Shown: positions 11,901-16,476 of the stretch, one piece after another
How positions within the stretch are numbered: position 1 is the first letter of the stretch
Layout of the letters: every line of letters starts with the position of its first letter
IMG/VR virus record: IMGVR_UViG_3300037847_006725
Span: 1 to 27,943 of that record
Strand: one strand, 5' to 3'
DNA from: a virus
DNA length: 27,943 bases
Notes under the pieces: model-generated
What the model saw: the letters and a program-made list of their open reading frames with translations, nothing else
What the model was told of the DNA's origin: nothing
Database searches by the model: none
Translations under genes and position numbers: made by a program

Positions 11901-14881
11901 CAGAAGATTTGTTTGTCATTAAAGTCAATGACGCTTCTATTGGTTTTGCTACAAATGCAACAGATGCCCAAGCAGTCAACCCAGTCTTTGTTGGACTGAC
12001 AACAGTTGGAGTTGGTAATTCACACTTCATCACTGCTACAAAACAGAATACTAAGGCATTGGTCTCAATTGATAATATAATTCAGGCACCCATTGCAAAA
12101 ACTGGTATTGCTGCAACATTGTCATCTGATATTATTTTTGACACAACATTTGCTACAAGTGGAATCACATCTATTGCATCAAATGACATCATTAAAATTG
12201 ATGATGAATTCATGAGAGTTACATCTGTCACTGGCACTGGTGTGACATTCTTTGTACAGAGACCAATTCTTGGGTCTACAATTCAACCACACCTTACTGG
12301 TGCAACAATTGAAAAATTTGTTGGCAATTACACAATCACTGATAATACACTTAACTTTGTAAGTGCTCCTTATGGCAATATTCCTCTTTCCACAACATCA
12401 GCTCTTCCTGATGAAAGAGATTATACAGGAATCTCTACAAATTCCTCTTTCCATGCAAGAGTATTTACAAAGAGAGGTATAATTGGTTCTACAAATGAGA
12501 CATACAGTCTTAACCATGTGTTTGATGATGTATCTGAACAGTTTACAGGTGTAACAAGCAATTTCACTCTTAAATCTGATGGTGCTGATGTAACTGGAAT
12601 TACTTCCAATACAATCATGCTTGTTAATAATATTTTCCAAGCACCACAAGGAGTTCAGGCTGAGGTTGGTGAATATCAAAACTTTGAAAGTGCTGGTGTA
12701 AGCACTGTAAGATTTACTGCTGGTCTTGGAACCCCACGTGGATATGATCAAAATATTGGTGGTCTTCCAATTGGTGGAATGATTGTTTCTGTTGGTTCAA
12801 GTGGAGGTTTTGGATATCAACCATTAGTTGGTGCTGGAGGAACTGCAATTGTTTCAAATACAGGAACTATTTCAGCAATCAGTATTGGAAACACTGGTTC
12901 TGGTTATAGAACTGGTGTTGTGACTGCTTACAATGTTGGTGTTCAAACTTACTTTGGTGTTCTTCCTATTCTTGAGCATATTGGAACTGCAATTGTAACA
13001 GATGGTGGAGTAACAAGTATTGATATCACAAATCCAGGTTCTGGATATACCAATACTAATGCACCAGTTGTTGTAATTGAAGAACCATTAAGTTATGACA
13101 ATATTCCTCTCATCTATTCATCTTCATCTTCAGGTGTTGGTACTGAAGCAACTGCTAATATTAAAGTTGGTCAAGGTTCAAGCGTCATTGAGTTTGAATT
13201 AAATGATTTTGGTTTTGGATTTAAAAAAGCAGAGACATTGACAATTCCATTTGGTGGAGCAACAGGTATTCCAACTAATCCTTCACTTTCATTCAGTGAG
13301 TTCCAACTGACAATACAAGATGTTTACAGTGACAACTTCAATGGATACTCACCTGGAGAATTCCAAGTCTTGGATAGAATTGATGATCAATTTGATGGTA
13401 TTAAGAAAGTATTCCCACTAACATTAGAAGGTGAACCAATTTCAATTAGAGCATCAAGAGAATCAAATATTGAAGTAGACCAAACACTGCTTGTCTTTAT
13501 TAATGATATTCTGCAGGTTCCTCGTTTATCATACACATTTGAGGGTGGAAGTCAAATAACATTTAATGAAGCACCAAAGGGTGAGGGTTCAGGTATTCCT
13601 GAGGGTGATACATCAAGAATCCTTTTCTACAAGGGTGCAGGTGAGTCTGATGTTGTTTTTGAGGACATTCTGGAGACAATTAAGATTGGTGACACTGTTG
13701 AATTAAATGCTGATATTGATGGTGGACAAAGTATTGTCTTTGATCAGGATAAGAGAGTTGTAACTGGTATCACAACAATTGATGCTGTACAAACCAATCT
13801 CTACAAAGGACCTGGACTTGCAAATAACAGAACTGTCACAAGACCTCTTACATGGTGCAAACAAACTGTTGACAGAAAGATCAATGGACAGTTTGTTGGA
13901 AAAGATAGAGTGAAGTATGAACCTATTATTTCTCCTACTTCTTACCTTATCACATCAGTTGGTTCTGCAACAACAGAGGCATATGTTGATAGTGTAAGAC
14001 CATTGTATGATGGTGCCAATGAATCTTCAAACAGAGCATTCCAAAACTCTGTAAGTTTGATCTCACAAAATACAATTTCAGATGCCACAGCAACTGCAAC
14101 TGTTGGAACAGGTGGTACTATTTCAGCAATCACAATCACTGATGGTGGTTCAGGTTATGATTTCACACCAACAGTAACTATTGCAGGTATTGGTACATTA
14201 GGCACTCAGGCAACTGCCACTGCCTCTGTAACAGGTGGAGTGGTCACTGGTGTCACTATCACTAATGCAGGCACTAATTACACTACACCACCATTAGTGT
14301 ATATCCAACCACCAAAGATTACAAAAGAGGTAATCAATGTAGATTCATACTCAGGTGATTTTGGTGTTATTGTTGGAATTGGAAGCACAAATGCTGGTTC
14401 TCAGAAACAGTTGTTCTTTGATGTCTATATCCCAACTGATTCATTCATGAGAGACGCAAGTCTTGTTGGTACTGCTCAAACAGTAAGTGGTATTAGCACT
14501 GGTGATTTTATTGTTGTCAGAGATACATTCCTTTCTATTGGAAGTACATTTGCATCTGCTGTTGGTGTTGCTGATACTTTCCTTGACTGTGTATATCAAG
14601 TTGGTTCTGCATCCACTGAGATGGTGACTGTAACTAATGAGGAAGTTGCTGGTATTGTAACAGCAGTAAGAAGAATCAAGTGTAATGTTGACACATATGG
14701 TCCAGGTATCACACATACCAAGAGACCATTTATGGGCAACTATAGTTGGGGTAAGATTGTTTTTGAAGAGAGAACTGACACCAAGACATTTGATGCACAT
14801 AATGAAAGTGGTGTCATTGGAATATCAACATCTGGTCTGGTCCAGAGAACTAATGCTCTCAAGTTTAAAAACTATATCTAA
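2912..14881 (+). CDS. Giant gp7-like baseplate wedge / virion structural protein
   Basis: A single uninterrupted frame of 3989 residues lies between gp6 and gp8, the slot of T4 gene 7 (1032 residues). Residues about 10-300 resemble, from memory, the C-terminal third of T4 gp7. They include an N-terminal PSYVKDDFPLLVDFLEEYY-type helix and FYKSKGTDESFKILFKAVYG from residue 198, which parallels the FYSTKG...KFLFKVLY stretch of T4 gp7. The remaining ~3700 residues are a chain of small beta-rich modules: GSGY...P-V-I repeats, IGNEIIKY...G-RG modules, 'HGL..GD-V-Y' modules, and F-N-I-Q-P modules near 3050, 3236 and 3527. A YHYH-like domain lies at about 1210-1352. There is no signal peptide or membrane segment, and cysteines are rare. 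I infer that the N-terminus anchors in the wedge and the rest extends outward. The gp7 assignment of the N-terminus is fairly sure; the function of the rest is unknown. The ATG lies three bases after the gp6 stop, with no clear Shine-Dalgarno sequence. Confidence 0.85.
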   Translation: MAVDRVQIQDVISSQIPSYVKDDFPLLVDFLEEYYISQETQGGTLDLVENLDKYVQVDQLANLKTEATLASDIDQYTTSITLSVDTNFTYGFPENNGLIQIGNEIIKYSSKTETSFEGCTRGFSGVTQYVNTLVQDKQTFTTSVAASHKAGDTVKNLSVLFLQEFLTKLKTQITPGFESRPLATNLNQKNFLVGADSFYKSKGTDESFKILFKAVYGVDVDIIKPNEQLLRPSDANYVLSQDYVVEKYLGDPLDLKNRTIYQNSTSARGTVTKVEKLNVDGDFYQISIDTGYQRDIDVDGTIYGKFEPNSKTKLLNSVSIGSTIIDVDSTIDFPSSGSLALIDDLGDTIFLSYTDKNLTQFTGVTTTTTGFTKGIDVRENDYSYANVDGNQLRVRILSTLKNIEYNEENFGFSKGDRISLKTIGIEDKTFKSDWFYNVKSKLDVKNITLTNPSSNIYQIEFFETHNYVVGYNVEIIDKNLNATHTGEITSIDSNKTLVVKLAGAIPSTTLSNTFTVENQTLKGNSSKLPITKFNANVLNSYYKNGSKYLIASNSIPNYEDEIRCDDKVFTFTGKANADTLTISSSLDHGLYSGDSVYYSANTIVTTTTSDGISFTDSTVSKFTNVEEGVYFVLRVDAFSIKIAKSKADLANGKFVVPQGTVTDNKFTYFPFYEKPLASQKIYREIDEPIQEAGVFTTKPGTTGVLVNGVEVENYKSSDVIFYGGIKSFEVTSTGKDYDVINPPTINVTDGSGTGATGTLTVSGSLSELRIINKGFDFLETPKVTIDGGSPTVAAEAQVNLIEIDHKIPFQAGIVYNVLEGGVDLQDDIIGFTTFHNLRDIEQVVYDVAENPVIGLGTNQSYFAKVIDATRITLHSSFADANLGINTVALTGVGNGLQTFSTVERKKVASNIIVSNPGSGYKNQERTITAAGISTALNKFTIENHGYNTDEIIRYTPKGTTEITGISSETDYFVGKIDDNNFYLYALGTGSLDRRYYIDNNIPANITGTGTGCFNYKPITVTVSGLTGVNTSFGQEIDCTVQPIFRGSITSANVSSEGVGYGSSEILNFDRKPNVLLESGKDAQLTPVVVNGSVREVIVNKGGSGYNSPPNITVTDGKYCKLTPVLENGVIKSIIVVSGGIEYRGDSQIIVLPAGNDGSVSANLNQWTVNKVEQKFNKLTDDDCIITEGHIDNTTQLVHLYAPRNIRSVVYGNKSNGERQYQHPDLTIKTGLESDSKYHSPIIGWAYDGSPIYGPFGYDKPEGGVVRRMVSGYEAKVGSSRPPLNKYPLGFFVEDYSFTGLGDLNESNGRFCVTPEYPNGTFCYFATFQETPESVGPFKNFRKPQFPYLIGNTFQHKQNEFNFKKTSNHVDYDLVANNWRRITTPYKINSKFGGYDFIFNSNDIKEQVIEITGVSKGSVDTVGILTGGTNYKVNDRVIFKGDTDGKTARGKVTKVGGKPVNYVDIETTTITNIEFQNVGAPNKFVGFTTEPHNLINNTRMKISGLSDYFSGLDKYYNIGINTGSYVLLDDVDTSANTGIVTYFSVGGAFQYPFMRPNDIINIESEKVKVLNSEPLNNRVRVLRAQNGTTGAAHTGNVKLFQDPRSFSINVGALKTTKILKTNTEFYFDPAEALGIGSETTVGAGKTIVFSNPGAGVTNVFVPEQQIYIPNHTFSVNDSVTYHTNGGGALEVWNGQAGVAKTTLDEVSPLFVAPFDDKFIGLSTVRVGMGTTGYKGITDSTVGLFYFTNVGTNSYHSFKTNFDDVVTARAERTKVTVSTASTHGLIVNDKVSFKLNPKNEKTIVVKYDNFNRRIVFDPQTFVAGNVDTASNTIGVSTSIFKTGDKVIHTSGSPSGGLVDEKMYYVYMDSPTSIKLVEEKFELNKISPNFVNITSASGGTLSKINPTVSADSNLKFDLSDPSLSFTSNAIKYPAFEMKLYTDSLFINQFLTSHSNDFEVKTSGVVGTDGELTLDIKDMPFALYYKFVNVNDNFIIDEKKLVIDEDVISNNTIFKSISVLDGNHTVIGIGSTTYNFDLDNTSLITSYNTTSANAQYDTSSLSAFGSIEKVDLVDNNYGYTQVPGISSIRSGVGTGAILFAESKSIGKIRNQKFQSNNIGWNYPTDETLKPTANLPEIVEVNPLASFERIGITTSGRDYLVPPTLIVRDGVTNEIVDCVLTYELGDPEVTILTNSRGFYPTTPRIIATNNSNGFLFNGLTLTGDTVKLDLTATFDSDSDYPFFIGGKVYVENVSIGINTTGKGYNSEQYKHELFSVVGVQTNAGGAGAYVEFTLKDKLKTGEIAGNVISIDGARVIPEEHLPEFKPVLGKNKFSTDETVSWGLANKGVVDGYNQDTDILKIKTSSDLEIDDLVIGESSRTRGIVVKRFDFDADIKTGAGTTVNYGWTRTTGFLNDSLQRMPNNDYYQRFSYSLKSEIPYEKWDNTVGSLNHTAGFKKFSDLQVISKTEDQNLIPYVNDTEMSFIVDCIGEGDLNCWHDFDLGRENLFPVNGQTVSDTVFFENVILTDYFESKGNRVLSVDDVSHTFNSNEREEAFTNISNFESTVKFAKSLFLVQDTRFTDERQFQITTAVVDDEFAYMTSYAKLYTFPDLGHFDVSATAEEWNFQFHPIKFSLNDYFVSSFTFAFEPEAVGVAETSFGDVIHQINQEVAVPTNTVTNIVSVGTSFRSLKVMNLLVSGDEFHFAEFNIIHNNTDVSFVEYNNIDENSSVLYGGGIGTYSAEISGSDILLKFHPNTGIAATSYSQIVCTAAGQFPGITTMNTARIGSAYTSIPSDSSPTAHVLSSYDTVSASEKYSASYQVVTVEDLANNEHEMFEIGVLNSLTIPTQGITPFGVVETDSSLGTIGVSTSGDNVQITYTANPNTAVRVRSFFVDLRELSPTETFNKIEMNDGYLRAQVGNYFGTKSSVATEFELKHNGNDIFKRQFDGSSTVGVNTFTNQITLPNHFFQSGEAVKYTVTGVDERIQIVSTDFGGSVGSTTRLPEDLFVIKVNDASIGFATNATDAQAVNPVFVGLTTVGVGNSHFITATKQNTKALVSIDNIIQAPIAKTGIAATLSSDIIFDTTFATSGITSIASNDIIKIDDEFMRVTSVTGTGVTFFVQRPILGSTIQPHLTGATIEKFVGNYTITDNTLNFVSAPYGNIPLSTTSALPDERDYTGISTNSSFHARVFTKRGIIGSTNETYSLNHVFDDVSEQFTGVTSNFTLKSDGADVTGITSNTIMLVNNIFQAPQGVQAEVGEYQNFESAGVSTVRFTAGLGTPRGYDQNIGGLPIGGMIVSVGSSGGFGYQPLVGAGGTAIVSNTGTISAISIGNTGSGYRTGVVTAYNVGVQTYFGVLPILEHIGTAIVTDGGVTSIDITNPGSGYTNTNAPVVVIEEPLSYDNIPLIYSSSSSGVGTEATANIKVGQGSSVIEFELNDFGFGFKKAETLTIPFGGATGIPTNPSLSFSEFQLTIQDVYSDNFNGYSPGEFQVLDRIDDQFDGIKKVFPLTLEGEPISIRASRESNIEVDQTLLVFINDILQVPRLSYTFEGGSQITFNEAPKGEGSGIPEGDTSRILFYKGAGESDVVFEDILETIKIGDTVELNADIDGGQSIVFDQDKRVVTGITTIDAVQTNLYKGPGLANNRTVTRPLTWCKQTVDRKINGQFVGKDRVKYEPIISPTSYLITSVGSATTEAYVDSVRPLYDGANESSNRAFQNSVSLISQNTISDATATATVGTGGTISAITITDGGSGYDFTPTVTIAGIGTLGTQATATASVTGGVVTGVTITNAGTNYTTPPLVYIQPPKITKEVINVDSYSGDFGVIVGIGSTNAGSQKQLFFDVYIPTDSFMRDASLVGTAQTVSGISTGDFIVVRDTFLSIGSTFASAVGVADTFLDCVYQVGSASTEMVTVTNEEVAGIVTAVRRIKCNVDTYGPGITHTKRPFMGNYSWGKIVFEERTDTKTFDAHNESGVIGISTSGLVQRTNALKFKNYI
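5080..5280 (+). repeat. Pair of GSGY-type beta modules in the gp7-like giant
   Basis: At protein level two tandem units follow the pattern [V-S-hydrophobic-V-G-x-Y/F-x3-P-x-V/I-x-V/I]. The first is the STGKDYDVINPPTINV unit and the second the NKGFDFLETPKVTI unit. The same pattern recurs in gp8, the DUF4815 protein and gp14. The units are diverged at DNA level, so they are old or under strong protein selection rather than recent DNA duplications. Confidence 0.65.
6046..6375 (+). repeat. Triple GSGY-type beta modules in the gp7-like giant
   Basis: Three consecutive units are visible: SSEGVGYGSSEILNF, NKGGSGYNSPPNITV and SGGIEYRGDSQIIVL. Each follows a hydrophobic strand and precedes a short strand. 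They lie just upstream of the YHYH-like domain. Confidence 0.65.
6540..6965 (+). other. YHYH-like domain inside the gp7-like giant
   Basis: Residues about 1210-1352 of the giant contain WAYDGSPIYGPFGY (from residue 1244), then GDLNESNGRFCVTPEYPNGT and FPYLIG (from residue 1345). This is the order of conserved blocks in the YHYH domain family: G-x-A-x-D-G-x-P-I-Y-G-P, then a D/N-E-x-N-G-R block, then a Y/F-P-Y block. The name-giving YHYH tetrad appears replaced by FCYFA. The metal or ligand role of YHYH domains is poorly known, and its use in a baseplate protein is inference only. Confidence 0.65.
9095..9520 (+). repeat. GSGY-type beta modules, central part of the gp7-like giant
   Basis: Three diverged units are visible: DNNYGYTQVPGISSI, TSGRDYLVPPTLIV and NSRGFYPTTPRIIA. 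They keep the aromatic-x3-P-x-hydrophobic spacing of the other modules, and a linker of about 50 residues separates the first from the second. Confidence 0.5.
12059..13600 (+). repeat. Three N-I-Q-P fibre-like modules in the gp7-like giant
   Basis: A recurring motif hydrophobic-x-N/D-N/D-I-x-Q-x-P occurs at residues about 3050 (LVSIDNIIQAPI), 3236 (MLVNNIFQAPQ) and 3527 (LVFINDILQVP). The second and third copies are both preceded by a D-x-F/Q-x-G...F-L stretch. The third copy is followed by an 'ITFNEAP' strand. Motifs of this type are common in phage fibre and baseplate proteins. Confidence 0.6.
12855..13090 (+). repeat. GSGY-type modules near the end of the gp7-like giant
   Basis: Two close units are visible: ISAISIGNTGSGYRTGVV, and VTSIDITNPGSGYTNTNAPV after a spacer of about 33 residues. 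They are among the least diverged copies of the module shared with gp8 and gp14. Confidence 0.6.
14105..14320 (+). repeat. C-terminal GSGY-type module pair in the gp7-like giant
   Basis: Two textbook units are separated by a Thr/Ala-rich strand: ITDGGSGYDFTPTVTI and ITNAGTNYTTPPLVYI. They sit about 190 residues before the C-terminus of the giant. Confidence 0.7.
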
Positions 14882-14882
14882 T

Positions 14883-14896
14883 CCCCTATAAATAAA
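14883..14896 (+). promoter_or_regulatory. T4-type late promoter upstream of gp8
   Basis: An exact TATAAATA at 14887-14894 sits in the 14-mer CCCCTATAAATAAA, identical to the copy upstream of gp25. It begins two bases after the stop of the giant gene and lies 19 bases before the gp8 ATG. The predicted leader is therefore only about 10-15 bases and has no Shine-Dalgarno sequence. It would give gp8 and the genes behind it their own late transcript, independent of the 12-kb gene upstream. Confidence 0.8.
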
Positions 14897-14913
14897 CAAA
14901 AAGTCCTAATAAA

Positions 14914-16470
14914 ATGGCTGCGATAATAACTGATCAACTTCGTATATTAAATGCAAAAAACTTTGTTGCTGGAGTTCAATCCAGCAGCAATTCTTATTAT
15001 ACGTTTATTGGTTTGCCAAATGCCGCTGATTATTCTTCAACTTGGGAAAGTTCACCACCTTCTCCAAAAGATAGTTTAGATCAGTCAAATGATTATTGGG
15101 ACACAATGATTGCCTTGAAAAAGGTGAGTTCTGGTGATGTGACACAAGTTGTTTCCAAGAACACTTGGTCATCTGGCAATATCTATGATATGTGGAGAAA
15201 TGATATTTCAAGGTCTAACCCTTCACAACCATCTGGTTCATTCAACATCTATACAGCAAATTACTATGTAATGAATAGTGATTATAGAGTCTATATCTGT
15301 CTCTATAATAATGCTCTTCCTGAAAACAATTTCAAAGGAAGTCCTTCACTTGATGAACCCACTTTTACAGATTTAGAACCAAGAGCAGCAGGTTCTAGTG
15401 GTGATGGATATATTTGGAAATATCTTTACACAATCAAACCTGGTGATGCTATCAAGTTTGATTCTACAAACTATATTCCAGTTCCTAACAACTGGGGTAA
15501 TACCACTGAAACATCCACAGTTAAAGCAAACGCTGCTACCAGTGGTCAACTTAAAATTGCAACAATCAGAAATAGAGGTGCTGGACTTGGAAATGCCAAT
15601 ACCTACACTGGTATTGACATCAAAGGTGATGGAACAGGTGCAAAGGCAACTGTTGTTATAAATGCTGATGCAAAAGTACAATCAGTTGCTATTACAAATG
15701 GTGGATCTGGTTATACATATGGAACAATTGATCTTGCTAGTAAAGGTGTAACAGGAACAACTGCTCCTATCTTTAATGTCATTATTCCACCACCTGGTGG
15801 TCATGGTGATGATATTTACTCTGAGTTAGGTGCATATAATGTTCTTGCTTATTCAAGATATGAGAATGATGCTGAGAATCCTGACTTTATTACAGGAAAC
15901 CAGTTTGCAAGAGTTGGACTTGTAGAGAACCCACAAGAGTTTGGTTCAACTAGTCTTCTCACATCTGATAAAGCAGCAGCAACATATGCTTTAAGGTTGA
16001 CTGGAACAGGTTATAGTTCAGTTGTCTTTACTCCAGATTCTGAGATTACACAAACTGTTGGAGTTGGTTCTACAGCAGTTGGAAGAGTGATTTCATATGA
16101 CCAAACTACTGGAGTTTTAAAATATTGGCAAGATAGATCAAATGTTGGGTTTAATTCAGATGGTTCACTGAATGCATCACCAAAATATGGTTTTGTCAAT
16201 ATTCATTTTGATGGTGATGCAAGTGCTAATTCAGGAGGGTCTGTTGATATTGTTGGAGGATCAGCAACATTACAGATTACCACTTCATTTTCAGGTATTA
16301 GCACTGTAATAAATAGTAAGACATATAATCTTGGACAGGAATTTACAATGGGTGTTGCGAATCCTGAATCCAAAAAATACTCTGGAAATATCATATATGT
16401 TGATAATAGACCTCCAGTAACAAGGTCTACTACCCAGAAAGAAGACGTCAAAATCATTTTGCAATTCTAA
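14914..16470 (+). CDS. 8: gp8-like baseplate wedge subunit
   Basis: This is a 518-residue protein (T4 gp8 has 334). Family blocks visible are the N-terminal segment followed by DYWDTMIALKKV, then GDGYIWKYLYTIKPGDAIKF with a following VPNNWG, and the C-terminal SGNIIYVDNRPPVTR ending in a short strand. These align in order with T4 gp8, including its GDGYVWEYL and IYMENRPP blocks. In T4, gp8 dimers sit on the wedge periphery and bind gp7, gp6 and gp10. The extra length lies in the second half: a GSGY-type module near residue 265, and about 130 residues between ARVGLVENP and the ENRPP-like block. That second insert contains a TSG-like unit ending VISYDQTTGVLKYWQ. The gene has its own late promoter and is followed six bases later by the DUF4815 gene. 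Confidence 0.9.
   Translation: MAAIITDQLRILNAKNFVAGVQSSSNSYYTFIGLPNAADYSSTWESSPPSPKDSLDQSNDYWDTMIALKKVSSGDVTQVVSKNTWSSGNIYDMWRNDISRSNPSQPSGSFNIYTANYYVMNSDYRVYICLYNNALPENNFKGSPSLDEPTFTDLEPRAAGSSGDGYIWKYLYTIKPGDAIKFDSTNYIPVPNNWGNTTETSTVKANAATSGQLKIATIRNRGAGLGNANTYTGIDIKGDGTGAKATVVINADAKVQSVAITNGGSGYTYGTIDLASKGVTGTTAPIFNVIIPPPGGHGDDIYSELGAYNVLAYSRYENDAENPDFITGNQFARVGLVENPQEFGSTSLLTSDKAAATYALRLTGTGYSSVVFTPDSEITQTVGVGSTAVGRVISYDQTTGVLKYWQDRSNVGFNSDGSLNASPKYGFVNIHFDGDASANSGGSVDIVGGSATLQITTSFSGISTVINSKTYNLGQEFTMGVANPESKKYSGNIIYVDNRPPVTRSTTQKEDVKIILQF
15670..15785 (+). repeat. GSGY-type beta module inserted in gp8
   Basis: One unit, VQSVAITNGGSGYTYGTI, interrupts the gp8 fold at about residue 255-275. 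It is followed by a short strand and a PPPGGHGDD turn. The unit matches the modules in the gp7-like giant more closely than anything I recall in T4 gp8. Confidence 0.6.
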
Positions 16471-16476
16471 AGAATT

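Noticed and set aside
12398-12751. Minus-strand open frame of 117 codons inside the giant gene
   Set aside because: It lies wholly within a strongly supported + strand gene and has Cys/Ser-rich composition typical of an antisense shadow. The same holds for the other minus-strand frames in this window, for example 14441-14800 and 15373-15681.
2912-14881. Possibility that the giant frame is an assembly artefact joining several genes
   Set aside because: The frame is unbroken over 12 kb, composition is uniform, modules are repeated along its length and no internal late promoter is visible. A single long gene is the simpler reading.
14685-14891. Plus-strand frame of 68 codons overlapping the end of the giant gene
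   Set aside because: It is an out-of-frame shadow, has no ribosome binding site and overlaps the TATAAATA element. The giant frame carries the recognisable C-terminal protein pattern.
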